Made by a program: the position numbers and the translations under genes
Assembly: GCF_015776785.2 (NCBI RefSeq)
Contig: NZ_LFMD02000002.1
Location: forward strand, 428,125-492,124
Direction of reading: 5' to 3'
Source of the DNA: Kitasatospora sp. SUK 42
GTDB taxonomy: Bacteria; Actinomycetota; Actinomycetes; Streptomycetales; Streptomycetaceae
Length of the DNA stretch: 64,000 nt
Notes under the pieces: model-generated
Seen by the model: the letters and a program-made list of their open reading frames with translations, nothing else
What the model was told of the DNA's origin: nothing
The model's database searches: none
Part shown: one piece after another, positions 16,544 to 25,002 of the stretch
How positions within the stretch are numbered: position 1 is the stretch's first letter
Layout: the number at the start of each line of letters is the position of its first letter

Positions 16544-17296
16544 TTGCCCGCGGTGGAACTCCGACTGGCCCAGGGCACGCCCTGCTGGGTCAGCCTGCTG
16601 ACGCACGACCTGCCCGGCGCCCGCGCCTTCTACGGCGAACTGCTCGGCTGGACGTACTCCCCCGGGCCGGCCCAACTCGGCGTCTACGTCCGGGCCGAGC
16701 TCGACGGGGCACCCGTCGCCGGCCTGGGCGTCTCCACCGCCACCGGCTTCCCGGTGCAGTGGACCACCTACTTCGCCGTGGACGACGCCGACCGCACCGC
16801 CCAGCTGGTGCGCGAGTGCGGCGGCACCGTCGCCGTCGGGCCGCTACAGGCCGAACGCGCCGGACGGATGGCCATCGTCGCCGACGTCTCCGGCGCCGTC
16901 TTCGGCCTCTGGCAGGGCGAGGAGCACCTCGGTCGGGAGACCGGGGTCGAACCCGGCGGCCCGGCCTGGGCCGAACTCCTCACCCCGGACGCGGACGGCG
17001 CCGCCTCCTTCTACGCCACCGTGCTCGACCGCCCGGTCCGGCCCACCGACGGCGAGTCGGCACTGTTCGTGCAAGGCCGCCCGGTCGCGGGCATCCGCCA
17101 CCACGCCGACCTGCGCGGCCACCCGCCGCGCTGGCGCACCCACTTCGCGGTCCGCGACGCCGCCCTGGCCGCCCGTCGCACCGTCGAGCTCGGCGGCCGG
17201 ATCCTGGTCGATCCGCACGACACCGCCCACGGCCGCGCCGCCCGGCTGGCCGACCCGCAGGGCGGGCACTTCTCGGTGCTGGAAGCCGCGGCCTAG
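16544..17296 (+). CDS. VOC-superfamily (glyoxalase/bleomycin-resistance fold) two-domain protein
   Basis: 250 aa from a TTG at 16544, picked because GAGGAGG (16531-16537) lies exactly 6 nt upstream; an in-frame GTG at 16553 is less well placed. Two VOC modules: about 10-125 (WVSLLTHDLPGARAFYGELLGW) and about 130-248 (AWAELLTPDADGAASFYATVLD), joined by a short linker. Family members bind metals and act as dioxygenases, lyases or antibiotic-binding proteins; the ligand here is unknown. Its 3' end overlaps the thymidine kinase gene by 4 nt in convergent orientation, with no room for a terminator. Confidence 0.87.
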   Translation: MPAVELRLAQGTPCWVSLLTHDLPGARAFYGELLGWTYSPGPAQLGVYVRAELDGAPVAGLGVSTATGFPVQWTTYFAVDDADRTAQLVRECGGTVAVGPLQAERAGRMAIVADVSGAVFGLWQGEEHLGRETGVEPGGPAWAELLTPDADGAASFYATVLDRPVRPTDGESALFVQGRPVAGIRHHADLRGHPPRWRTHFAVRDAALAARRTVELGGRILVDPHDTAHGRAARLADPQGGHFSVLEAAA

Positions 17297-17949
17297 GCCT
17301 GCTGTTCCTCGAAGGGCAGCACGTCCGGGGAGAGCACCGAGGCACGGGCCGTCGCGGCGGTCAGGCGGCGGCGGTGGTGACGGCGGCACAGCACCTCGTA
17401 GCCGACCTCGTCCTCGTCCACCGAGATGTCACCGATCACCACCTGGGCGCCCTCGACCACCATCACCCCGCCCACCGTCCGGGCGTTGTGGGTGGCCCGC
17501 GCGCCGCACCAGCACAGCGCCTCGACCTGGAGCACCTCCACCCGGTCGGCCAGCTCGATCAGCCGCTGGGAGCCGGGGAACAGCCGGGTACGGAAGTCCG
17601 TGGTGATGCCGAAGGTGTAGACGTCGATGTCCAGCTCGTCCACCACCCGGGCCAACTGGTCGACCTGCTCGGCGGCGAAGAACTGCGCCTCGTCGCAGAT
17701 CAGGTAGTCCACCCGGCCGCCCGCCGAGAGCCGGTGCACCACGTGCGCGTGGAAGTCGAAGTCGTCCGTCACCTCGACCGCGTCCGCGCGCAGGCCGAGC
17801 CGGCTGGAGATGGTCGCGGCGCCCGCCCGGTCGTTGCGGGTCAGGATGACGCCCCGGCGACCGCGCGCGGTGTGGTTGTGGTCCATCTGCAGCGCCAGCG
17901 TCGACTTGCCGCAGTCCATCGTGCCCGAGAAGAACACCAGTTCAGCCAT
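17293..17949 (-). CDS. tdk: Thymidine kinase (type II)
   Basis: 218 aa. Phosphorylates thymidine with ATP in nucleoside salvage. P-loop GTMDCGKST (residues 9-17), Walker-B-like LICDEAQFF (about 84-92, catalytic Glu), the lasso-loop region, and a zinc site from CWCGARATHNAR and LCRRHHRR. Length and motif order are those of tetrameric TK1-like enzymes. It is downstream of the phosphodiesterase-like gene (61 bp) on the same strand, probably one transcript, and convergent with the VOC gene. Confidence 0.94.
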   Translation of the reverse strand: MAELVFFSGTMDCGKSTLALQMDHNHTARGRRGVILTRNDRAGAATISSRLGLRADAVEVTDDFDFHAHVVHRLSAGGRVDYLICDEAQFFAAEQVDQLARVVDELDIDVYTFGITTDFRTRLFPGSQRLIELADRVEVLQVEALCWCGARATHNARTVGGVMVVEGAQVVIGDISVDEDEVGYEVLCRRHHRRRLTAATARASVLSPDVLPFEEQQA

Positions 17950-18010
17950 GGGTGGAGCAAGGGCCTTTCACATCAAGGGGGTTCGGGCACAGAAGGGTCA
18001 AGGGACCGTC

Positions 18011-19198
18011 TCAGCCGCGGACTTCGAGCAACGGCACGAACTGCTCGACCGGAGTCATCGAGCCGTGCAGTCCGATCATCGCGGACTCGCCGGGCTCGTT
18101 GCGGGATGCGGTGATCGCGATGTCGTCGCGCGCCGCGGCGACCACGTCGCCGATCCGCCGGTACACCCGCTCGTCCACGGTCGGGCCGAACCAACCCGCC
18201 GCGATCGCCTGGTCGCGGGTGGCCACCCACATCCGGTCGCCCAGCACCTCGCTCCAGACCGCGTGCACGTCGGCCTCGGCCCCCGGCACGGCGTACACGT
18301 GCCGGGCCCGGCCCTCACCGCCGAGCAGGGCGACGCCGGCGCCGAGCTCCCAGTCCTCGTCGAAGTCGATCCGGTCCTCCGGCGCGATGTCGATCATGCC
18401 GTGGTCGGCGGTCACGTACATCGCGGAGCGCGGCGGCAGCTGCTCGGCCAGGCGGCGGGCCAGCCGGTCCACCGCGTCCAGGGTCATCCGCCACTCGTCG
18501 GAGTCCACCCCGAAGCGGTGGCCCGCGCCGTCCAGCTCGCTGACGTAGGTGTACACCAGCGCCCGGTCGTGCTCGGCCAGCCAGGAGGCGGCCAGGTCCA
18601 TCCGCTCCTCGCCCGTGGTGCGGCCCAGGAAGGTGCCGCCGGACAGCGCCACCTTGGTCAGCGGGGTCTGGGCGAACAGCGGGGAGGACACCTGCGCGGT
18701 CGCCACCCCGGCCCGGTCGGTCTGCTCGAAGACCGTCGGGTACGGCTGCCAGGCCTGCGGGTCGGTGTGCGGCTGCCAGCGCAGCTGGTTCATCAGGTAG
18801 CCCGCGCCCGGCACCGCCACCGTGTACCCGGCCAGGCCGTGCAGGCCCGGCGGCGTGCCGGTGCCGACCGAGGCCAGCGAGGTCGCGGTGGTGGACGGGA
18901 AGCCCGCGGTCAGCGGACGGCCGGTGCCGCCCAGCGAGCTCCCGGCCAGCGAGGACAGGAAGGGCGCGTACTCGGGGTGGCGCAGCAGCAGCTCCCAGCC
19001 CAGGCCGTCCACCAGGAACACCACCGCCCGGTCGGCCGGCGCGATCGGCAGGGTGGCGGTGAACCCCGGGACGCCCAGGCCCGCCGCCACCGAGGGCAGC
19101 AGGTCACAGAGCGAGCCGCTGCCGTAGGGGGGCGCGGGGGCCGTGGCCGGGTCGAGGATCTCGAAGGCGTCGTAGCCGTCGAAGGGTGCGAAGGACAT
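18011..19198 (-). CDS. Alkaline-phosphatase-superfamily nucleotide pyrophosphatase/phosphodiesterase
   Basis: 395 aa. Type I phosphodiesterase fold: metal-binding AVVFLVDGLGW (about 58-68), nucleophile Thr/Ser region LTAGFPSTTATSLASV (about 98-113), VYTYVSELDGAGHRFG (metal ligands Asp and His), VTADHGMIDI, and the late GLHGSM. No signal peptide, so cytoplasmic. Family members hydrolyse nucleotide-like phosphodiesters; the substrate here is unknown. It sits between a DUF5998 gene and tdk in the same orientation; a small hairpin at 19277-19299 separates it from DUF5998. Confidence 0.85.
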   Translation of the reverse strand: MSFAPFDGYDAFEILDPATAPAPPYGSGSLCDLLPSVAAGLGVPGFTATLPIAPADRAVVFLVDGLGWELLLRHPEYAPFLSSLAGSSLGGTGRPLTAGFPSTTATSLASVGTGTPPGLHGLAGYTVAVPGAGYLMNQLRWQPHTDPQAWQPYPTVFEQTDRAGVATAQVSSPLFAQTPLTKVALSGGTFLGRTTGEERMDLAASWLAEHDRALVYTYVSELDGAGHRFGVDSDEWRMTLDAVDRLARRLAEQLPPRSAMYVTADHGMIDIAPEDRIDFDEDWELGAGVALLGGEGRARHVYAVPGAEADVHAVWSEVLGDRMWVATRDQAIAAGWFGPTVDERVYRRIGDVVAAARDDIAITASRNEPGESAMIGLHGSMTPVEQFVPLLEVRG

Positions 19199-19276
19199 GG
19201 AACCGGATTCGTAGCGGTCGGAAGCGGCGGTGATCAGGGCTTGACCTGTGGATCTCCTCGGATCAGGCCCCGGCGT

Positions 19277-19299
19277 CGCGGACCCGGCGAGGGTCCGCG
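19277..19299 (-). terminator. Small hairpin between DUF5998 and the phosphodiesterase gene
   Basis: CGCGGACCC (19277-19285) pairs with GGGTCCGCG (19291-19299), loop GGCGA. It follows the DUF5998 stop by about 20 bp and may attenuate or end that transcript. Confidence 0.5.
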
Positions 19300-19320
19300 G
19301 GAGACGCCCTGGGACGGGCC

Positions 19321-19920
19321 CTAGACCCGCGGGCCGTTGTTGATCGTCGCGTCGGACAGCGCCCGGGCGAACACCAGGGCCTGGGCCACCGTCTCAGGGC
19401 CGTCGCCGGCCTCGCTCACCCGCAGTGAGAGGTCGTCAGCCGTCGCCGAGCCGGTGTAGCCGTGGTCCGCCTCACAGTTCGGGTCCGAGCAGCCGGCCGG
19501 CTCCAGGTCCAGGCGCTGCACCGCTCCCCAGCCGATCGTCAGCACCACCTCGCGCGGCAGCGTCCCGGGCGTGTACGTCTCCGGGTTCGCCACCATCCGG
19601 CTCACCACGACCGAGCCGATCCGGTCCAGCCGGACACTCTCCGTCGAGGTCGTCGCGTACGGCACCGCGGGGCTGCCCGCGTCGCCGGACTGCTCGTCGG
19701 TGTGGCTCACCACGAACCGGGTCGGGGTCAGCACCAGCACCGTCACGTGGCGGCGCACCTCGTTGGAGTCGAAGGTGGTCTCCTGGTGCACCAGGTAGGA
19801 GCTGATCGGCTCCGGGCCCACCGCGGACTCCACCGCCTCGGACACCAGGGCCGGGTAGTAGCCGCTGCGCTCGATCGCCGAGCGCAGGTCCTGAGTGCTG
19901 GTGGTACCGGTCTTCGCCAT
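19321..19920 (-). CDS. DUF5998 family protein
   Basis: 199 aa from ATG 19920, with AGGATGGAG two nucleotides upstream. The frame remains open far upstream (891 codons) across the next gene, but that part is the antiparallel shadow of the acetyltransferase. The chain MAKTGTTSTQDLRSAIERSG leads into an alpha/beta domain with LVHQETTFDSNEVRRHVTVL, VVVSRMVANPETYTPG and a conserved DLEPAGCSDPNCEADHGY segment with two cysteines and a histidine. The family occurs in actinobacteria; function unassigned. Confidence 0.82.
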   Translation of the reverse strand: MAKTGTTSTQDLRSAIERSGYYPALVSEAVESAVGPEPISSYLVHQETTFDSNEVRRHVTVLVLTPTRFVVSHTDEQSGDAGSPAVPYATTSTESVRLDRIGSVVVSRMVANPETYTPGTLPREVVLTIGWGAVQRLDLEPAGCSDPNCEADHGYTGSATADDLSLRVSEAGDGPETVAQALVFARALSDATINNGPRV

Positions 19921-20012
19921 AACTCCATCCTGGCATGGTCCGCCGACGAAGCGGGCGGTGCGGCGCCGAGCTTCGGACAACAGCGCCCACGGGCGGGCGC
20001 AACCAAGGAAGG

Positions 20013-22913
20013 CTACAGCGTGCTCATGGCGCGCGGGCCCAGATCGCTGCGGACGGGCAGCGGAGCTACCCGAACCCGTGCCCCCAGGATCGCCAGTCCG
20101 TGCGGAGCGACGACCACCGGTTCGAGGTCCACCGAGGCGATCTCCGGCACGTCGTCCACCAGCTGCGAGACCCGCAGCAGCAGCTCCTCCAGGGCGCCGG
20201 TGTCCACCGCCTCGGCGCCCCGCCAGCCGAACAGCAGCGGCGCCGCCCGTACCTCCCGGATCAGGCCGGCGACGTCCTGGTCGGTGGCCGGGACCAGCCG
20301 GTGGGCCACGTCGCCCAGCAGTTCGGCCGGTGCGCCGGACAGACCGAAGGAGAGGATCGCGCCGACCGCCGGGTCGACCGTGGCGCCGATCACGGTGTCC
20401 ACTCCGCGCGGGGCCATCCGCTGCACCACCAGCCGGGCCCCGGCGGCGCCGCCGAGCAGGACGTCCAGCTCGCGGTGGGCCCGGCGCAGGCCCGCCTCGC
20501 CGGTCAGGTCGAGGCGGACGCTGCCCAGGTCGGAGCGGTGCCGCAGGTGCGGGGCGGTCGCCTTCAGGGCCACCGGGTAGCCGAGCGTCGTCGCGGCCGC
20601 GACGGCCGTCTCCTCGTCCGGGGCCGGCAGGGTGGGCGAGACGTCGATGCCGTAGCGGGCCAGCAGCTCGCCGGCCTCGGCGTCCGGAAGGGTGATCCGG
20701 GCGCCGCCGGGCTGGGTGCGCAACGAGAGGGAGCGGCGCGTAGCGCCCCGAACAAGGGTGGTGGTGGGCGACGGGCGGGAGATCGCGGCGCGGGTGCTCA
20801 GCGCCGCCTCCACCAGGGTGCGAGCGCCGGGCTCGTCGATCCGGTCCAGCTCCGGGACGCGCGCCGTCTCCTCCGCCTCCGCGGTGCGGCGGCGCCACTG
20901 GGCGTAGTGCACGGCGTGCGCGAGGGCGCGCACCGTGCGCTCGGGCGCCGCGTAGGCGGGGATGCCACCGGGGCGCAGCCGGACCGGCAGGTCGGTCAGG
21001 GCCAGGTGGGTCAGCATCAGGGGCTTGCCCAACTCCCGTGCGCGGACGCCCGCTTCGAGCAGGGCGGTGGCGATCTCCGGATCGTCCGAGCCCATCTCGG
21101 GGTCGTCCGGACCGGTCAGCCGACCGCCCATGAAGGCGTGGGCGGAGGTGCCGATCGGCGGGATGGCGACGGCGATCACGGCGTCCACGGCGGGGTCGCT
21201 GAGCGCGACGTCCAGCGCGATCCGGAAGTTCTCGCCGGTCGCGGCGGTGGTGAGGTCGACGGGAGTGCACGGGCGAAGGCCGGCGCTCAGCAAGGCGTCG
21301 TAGGTGAGCAGGCCGAGCGAGTCGGAGTTGCCGACCACGGCGACCCGGTCGCCGGGCGGCAGCGGCTGCTGGGCGAGCAGTTCTCCGGTGTCGAACAGCT
21401 CGGTGATGGTCGAGACCCTGGTCACCCCGGCCTGTTCGAAGAGCGCGTCGACGGTCGCGTCGCGCAGGCCGGTGGCGGTGGCCGGAACGGCGTGGCCGGG
21501 CGGCAGGCTGCCGGTGTGCCGGGCGCCCTTGACCACCACGATCGGCTTGGCGGCGGCCAGGCGGCGCGCGATCCGGGTGAACTTGCGCGGGTTGCCGAAG
21601 GACTCCAGGTAGAGCAGCACCACCGCGGTGGCCTCGTCCTCGGCCCAGTACTGGAGGAAGTCGTTGCCGGAGACGTCCGAGCGGTTGCCGACCGAGGCGA
21701 AGGAGGAGACTCCCAGGCCGCGCTTGTGGGCGGACTCCAGCAGGGCCACGCCGATCGCCCCGGACTGGCAGAAGATCCCGAAGCCGCCGCGGTCGGGCAG
21801 GTGCGGGGCGAGCGAGGCGTTCAGCGGGCGCTCGGGGTCGGTGTTGATCAGGCCGAAGGCGTTCGGGCCGATCACCCGCATCCCGGCGGCGCGGGCCTGG
21901 CGGACCAGGGCGCGCTGGCGGTCGCGGCCCTCCAGTCCGGTCTCCGCATAGCCGGCGGTGACCACCACCAGGCCCTGCACGCCGTGCGCGCCGCACTCGG
22001 CGACGGCGGCGGGGACGGCGCCCTCGGGCACGGCGATCACCGCGAGGTCCACCGGCCCGGGAATGTCCAGAATCGAACGGTGGACCGGGACGCCGTCCAG
22101 CACGGTGCCGGGCGGGGCGTTGCGGTTCACCGCGTGGACGGTGCGCGGGTCGTCCTTGGCCTCGTACCGGCTCTCGAACTCGGTGTCGCAGGTGCCCAGC
22201 AGGTCGCGCAGGATCGCCCGGCCGACGGTCTGCGGGTTGCGGGAGACCCCGATCACGGCCACCGAGCGCGGGGTCAGCAGCCGCTGCACCGAGCGGGCCT
22301 CGGCGCGGTGCTCGCGGGCGCGCATCACGGCGAGCGAGCGGTCGGTCTGTTCGAGGTCGAACTCCAGGTGCACCACACCGTCGGCGAAGCTGCGGCGCTG
22401 GGTGTAACCGGCGTCGGTGAAGACCTTCACCATCTTGCGGTTCTCCGGCAGCACCTCGGCCTGGAAGCGGCGGATGCCGCGCTCCTGGGCCACGGCCGCG
22501 ATGTGCTCCAGCAGGGCCGAGGCGACGCCGCGGCCCTGGTGGGCGTCCTGGACCAGGAAGGCGACCTCGGCGTCCGTGCCGGTGTCGGAGGGGCGGCCCT
22601 CGGCGTCGATCCGGTCGTAGCGGACGGTCGCGATGAAGTGGTCCCGGATCACCACCGCGAGGCCGACCCGGTTCACGAAGTCGTGATGGGTGAAGCGGCG
22701 GACGTCCTTGTCGGAGAGCCGCGGGTAGGGGGCGAAGAACCGGAAGTACTTGGACTGGTCCGACACCTGGCCGTAGAACTCGACCAGCCGCCCGGCGTCG
22801 GCGGGAGTGATCGGCCGGATCCGGGCCGTGCCGCCGTCTCGCAGCAGGATGTCCGCTTCCCAGTGCTGCGGATAGTCGGGTTGCTCGGAGTTCGCCACCG
22901 CGGGGTCTTCCAC
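20013..22913 (-). CDS. GNAT acetyltransferase fused to an ADP-forming acyl-CoA-synthetase-like protein
   Basis: 966 aa. GNAT domain about 15-185, with QGRGVASALLEH (126-137) binding acetyl-CoA. CoA-binding domain about 210-330 (LTPRSVAVIGVSRNP). Succinyl-CoA-ligase-like domains about 335-600 (GIFCQSGAIGVALLESA; PIVVVKGARHTGSLPPGHA). ATP-grasp domain about 700-930 (YPVALKATAPHLRHRSDLG). This is the Pat/KAT protein-lysine acetyltransferase architecture but with the GNAT first, as in actinobacterial enzymes. Such proteins acetylate acyl-CoA synthetases, and the large domain is often a sensor rather than a ligase. Start GTG 22913; no strong ribosome binding site, and the next GTG (residue 6) is possible. 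Confidence 0.88.
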   Translation of the reverse strand: MEDPAVANSEQPDYPQHWEADILLRDGGTARIRPITPADAGRLVEFYGQVSDQSKYFRFFAPYPRLSDKDVRRFTHHDFVNRVGLAVVIRDHFIATVRYDRIDAEGRPSDTGTDAEVAFLVQDAHQGRGVASALLEHIAAVAQERGIRRFQAEVLPENRKMVKVFTDAGYTQRRSFADGVVHLEFDLEQTDRSLAVMRAREHRAEARSVQRLLTPRSVAVIGVSRNPQTVGRAILRDLLGTCDTEFESRYEAKDDPRTVHAVNRNAPPGTVLDGVPVHRSILDIPGPVDLAVIAVPEGAVPAAVAECGAHGVQGLVVVTAGYAETGLEGRDRQRALVRQARAAGMRVIGPNAFGLINTDPERPLNASLAPHLPDRGGFGIFCQSGAIGVALLESAHKRGLGVSSFASVGNRSDVSGNDFLQYWAEDEATAVVLLYLESFGNPRKFTRIARRLAAAKPIVVVKGARHTGSLPPGHAVPATATGLRDATVDALFEQAGVTRVSTITELFDTGELLAQQPLPPGDRVAVVGNSDSLGLLTYDALLSAGLRPCTPVDLTTAATGENFRIALDVALSDPAVDAVIAVAIPPIGTSAHAFMGGRLTGPDDPEMGSDDPEIATALLEAGVRARELGKPLMLTHLALTDLPVRLRPGGIPAYAAPERTVRALAHAVHYAQWRRRTAEAEETARVPELDRIDEPGARTLVEAALSTRAAISRPSPTTTLVRGATRRSLSLRTQPGGARITLPDAEAGELLARYGIDVSPTLPAPDEETAVAAATTLGYPVALKATAPHLRHRSDLGSVRLDLTGEAGLRRAHRELDVLLGGAAGARLVVQRMAPRGVDTVIGATVDPAVGAILSFGLSGAPAELLGDVAHRLVPATDQDVAGLIREVRAAPLLFGWRGAEAVDTGALEELLLRVSQLVDDVPEIASVDLEPVVVAPHGLAILGARVRVAPLPVRSDLGPRAMSTL

Positions 22914-23062
22914 ATTCGTCAGGTTATCCGGCAGCGAGCCGAATGGCGTCAGCCGTGTGCTCGCGGCAGGGTGGGCAGGGCCACCGACCGGGCCTTATGC
23001 CCCGAAAAGAAACAATCACAAGTCCCGAACGCGACGGCTCGATGGGGTTGTCTGCGTGCAAC

Positions 23063-23078
23063 ACTGGTCTAGACAACA
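23063..23078 (+). promoter_or_regulatory. DasR-responsive element (dre) upstream of ptsH
   Basis: ACTGGTCTAGACAACA agrees at 14 of 16 positions with the Streptomyces dre consensus ACTGGTCTAGACCACT as I remember it. It is 65 nt before the ptsH start. DasR is the GntR-type repressor controlling N-acetylglucosamine uptake and PTS genes, and ptsH is a known target, so this placement is expected. Confidence 0.85.
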
Positions 23079-23142
23079 TGGCCGCTTCCCCCGCTCCCCC
23101 CAGAGCACGGCCGTGACCAGCTTCACCGGAAAGGCACGTCTC

Positions 23143-23424
23143 ATGGCTGAGCGCCGCGTCACCATCGGTTGGGCCGAGGGCCTGCACGCCCGTCCCGCCT
23201 CCATCTTCGTCCGGGCCGTCACGGCCACCGGCGTGCCGATCACCATCGCCAAGCCCGGCGGCAACCCGGTCAACGCGGCCTCCATGCTCGGCCTCCTCGG
23301 CCTGGGCGCCCAGGGCGGCGAGGAGGTCATCCTCGCCTCCGACGCCGACAACGCCGACGAGGCCCTCGACCGCCTCGCCAAGCTGGTCGCCGAGGGCCTC
23401 GACGAGCTCCCGGCCGCCGCCTGA
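23143..23424 (+). CDS. ptsH: Phosphocarrier protein HPr
   Basis: 93 aa from ATG 23143 (GGAAAGG about 8 nt upstream). The PTS phosphate shuttle between EI and EIIA. His15 in WAEGLHARPAS is the phosphorylation site; NAASMLGLLGLGAQGG carries the regulatory Ser at 47. Length normal. Monocistronic here, divergent from the acetyltransferase gene, controlled by a DasR box and ended by a strong terminator. In Streptomyces it links N-acetylglucosamine transport to development. Confidence 0.95.
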   Translation: MAERRVTIGWAEGLHARPASIFVRAVTATGVPITIAKPGGNPVNAASMLGLLGLGAQGGEEVILASDADNADEALDRLAKLVAEGLDELPAAA

Positions 23425-23445
23425 GCCCTCTCGCGTCACGCGCCC

Positions 23446-23482
23446 GATCGGGGTGTCGCCACACTGTGGCGGCACCCCGATC
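23446..23482. terminator. Intrinsic terminator after ptsH
   Basis: GATCGGGGTG starting at 23446 begins an 18-nt arm that pairs with the arm ending CACCCCGATC at 23482 with one G-U pair. The stem is followed by CGTTTTCC, so a short U-run is present. Located between convergent ptsH and rtcB. Confidence 0.88.
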
Positions 23483-23493
23483 CGTTTTCCCGG

Positions 23494-24687
23494 TCAGCCC
23501 TTCACGCAGACCACCTGCTTGAGGTGCGCGACCACCTCGACGAGGTCCTTCTGCTGCTCGATGACCTTCTCGATGTTCTTGTAGGCGCCGGGGATCTCGT
23601 CCACCACACCGCTGTCCTTGCGGCACTCCACGCCCTTGGTCTGCTCGGCGAGGTCGTGCGTGGTGAACCGCTTCTTGGCGGCGTTGCGGCTCATCTTGCG
23701 GCCGGCGCCGTGCGAGGCGGAGTTGAACGCCGCCTCGTTGCCCAGACCGCGGACGATGTAGGAGCCGGTGCCCATCGAGCCCGGGATGATCCCGTAGTCG
23801 CCGGTGCCCGCCTTGATCGCGCCCTTGCGGGTGACCAGCAGGTCGACGCCGTCGTAGGTCTCCTCCGCCACGTAGTTGTGGTGGCAGCTGATCACCTCGT
23901 CGAAGCCGACCTTGGCCTTGGGGAACTCACGGCGGACGACGTCCTGGAAGAGCGCCATCATCAGGGCGCGGTTGTGCTTCGCGTACTCCTGCGCCCAGAA
24001 GAGGTCCTGGCGGTAGGCGTTCATCTGCGGGGTGTCGGCGATGAACACCGCGAGGTCCTGGTCGATCAGGCCCTGGTTGTGCGGCAGCGAGCGGGCGACG
24101 CCCATGTGGTGCTCCGCCAGCTCCTTGCCGATGTTCCGGGAACCGGAGTGCAGCATCAGCCAGACCACACCAGTCGTGTCAACGCACAGTTCTATGAAGT
24201 GATTTCCTCCGCCGAGCGTCGCCATCTGCTGCATCGCCCGCTCGCGGCGCCACTTGACGTCCTCCGCCACCCCGTCGAAGCGCTGCCAGAAGTCGTCCCA
24301 GCCCGCCGTGCGGAAGCCGTGGAGCTTGCTCGGGTCGACCGGGTCGGTGTGCAGGCCGCGGCCGACCGGAATGGCCTGCTCGATCTTGGAACGCAGGCGG
24401 GACAGGTCGTCCGGGAGGTCCTTGGCGGTGAGGGAGGTCTTCACCGCGCTCATGCCGCAGCCGATGTCGACACCGACGGCCGCCGGGCAGACCGCGCCCT
24501 TCATGGCGATGACGGAACCGACGGTCGCGCCCTTGCCCAGATGGACGTCGGGCATCACGGCGAGGCCGTGCAGCCAGGGCAGGGAGCTGATGTTGCGCAG
24601 CTGCTGCATGGCCTGGCCCTCGACGGTGGCCGGGTCGGTCCACATCCGGATCGGCACCCGGATTCCGGGCACCTCGGTGTGCGTCAT
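23494..24687 (-). CDS. rtcB: RtcB-family RNA ligase (3'-phosphate RNA splicing ligase)
   Basis: 397 aa. GTP/Mn2+-dependent ligation of 2',3'-cyclic phosphate or 3'-phosphate RNA ends to 5'-OH ends, in tRNA splicing or RNA repair. Metal-site motifs intact: GVDIGCGM (about 72-79), LGGGNHFIE (about 155), LMLHSGSRNIG, SCHHNYV, and the guanylylation-site region FNSASHGAGRKMSR. Start ATG 24687 has TGGAGG 10 nt upstream. It is a stand-alone gene with an unusual leader region (24688-24849) instead of the usual rtcA/archease neighbours. Confidence 0.95.
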   Translation of the reverse strand: MTHTEVPGIRVPIRMWTDPATVEGQAMQQLRNISSLPWLHGLAVMPDVHLGKGATVGSVIAMKGAVCPAAVGVDIGCGMSAVKTSLTAKDLPDDLSRLRSKIEQAIPVGRGLHTDPVDPSKLHGFRTAGWDDFWQRFDGVAEDVKWRRERAMQQMATLGGGNHFIELCVDTTGVVWLMLHSGSRNIGKELAEHHMGVARSLPHNQGLIDQDLAVFIADTPQMNAYRQDLFWAQEYAKHNRALMMALFQDVVRREFPKAKVGFDEVISCHHNYVAEETYDGVDLLVTRKGAIKAGTGDYGIIPGSMGTGSYIVRGLGNEAAFNSASHGAGRKMSRNAAKKRFTTHDLAEQTKGVECRKDSGVVDEIPGAYKNIEKVIEQQKDLVEVVAHLKQVVCVKG

Positions 24688-24780
24688 GGTTGAACGACCT
24701 CCAGAGGTCGGGTGGTTCAGGAAGGGATCGCCGCGCGAGGAATCCCGGCGCGGCTCGGGGAAGTTCGGGGGTGGGTGCGC

Positions 24781-24849
24781 TCAGGCAGCCGGGGCGGAAC
24801 AGGGGAGGTACGGCCTTGGGGAGCGTCGTATGGTTCGCTCGACCCGCAT
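24781..24849 (-). CDS. Possible 22-codon leader peptide upstream of rtcB
   Basis: ATG 24849 is preceded by AGGGAGG at 7-8 nt, a better ribosome binding site than that of rtcB itself. The reading frame gives MRVERTIRRSPRPYLPC and five more residues before TGA at 24781, Arg/Pro-rich. It ends 94 bp before rtcB. Short MRx-type leader ORFs are common before actinobacterial genes, so this may be a regulatory uORF. Not proven by sequence alone. Confidence 0.35.
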   Translation of the reverse strand: MRVERTIRRSPRPYLPCSAPAA

Positions 24850-24947
24850 GGTGACCGCCTCCCTTCGTTCGTCGCAGTTCGCACGTGCTGTGCGCCGGGG
24901 AACATCTATCCACGGAACGGACCGGGCCCGCAACGGATTTAAAAACG

Positions 24948-24987
24948 CGTCCGGCCCGGCGGAGCGGGTGCTCCACCGGGCCGGACG
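24948..24987 (-). terminator. Intrinsic terminator of the M16 peptidase operon
   Basis: CGTCCGGCCCGG (24948-24959) pairs perfectly with CCGGGCCGGACG (24976-24987), with an inner GGAGC/GCTCC stem. On the minus strand the stem is followed by CGTTTTTAAAT, a five-U run: a textbook intrinsic terminator. Confidence 0.9.
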
Positions 24988-25002
24988 GCACCACGACGGG
25001 CG

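Larger units (their letters stand above)
24688..25002. other. rtcB leader region and downstream end of the M16 operon
   Basis: 315 bp. The minus strand carries the rtcB 5' region: a possible leader ORF (24781-24849) and an inverted repeat GACCT-CCAG-AGGTC (24696-24709) covering the rtcB Shine-Dalgarno. The right part holds the M16 operon terminator (24948-24987). A remaining AT-richer patch around 24900-24945 may be the rtcB promoter. Confidence 0.5.

Noticed and set aside
19935..23072. 1045-codon plus-strand frame
   Set aside because: It is the mirror of the acetyltransferase gene; composition is Arg/Gly/Val-rich and no domain is seen.
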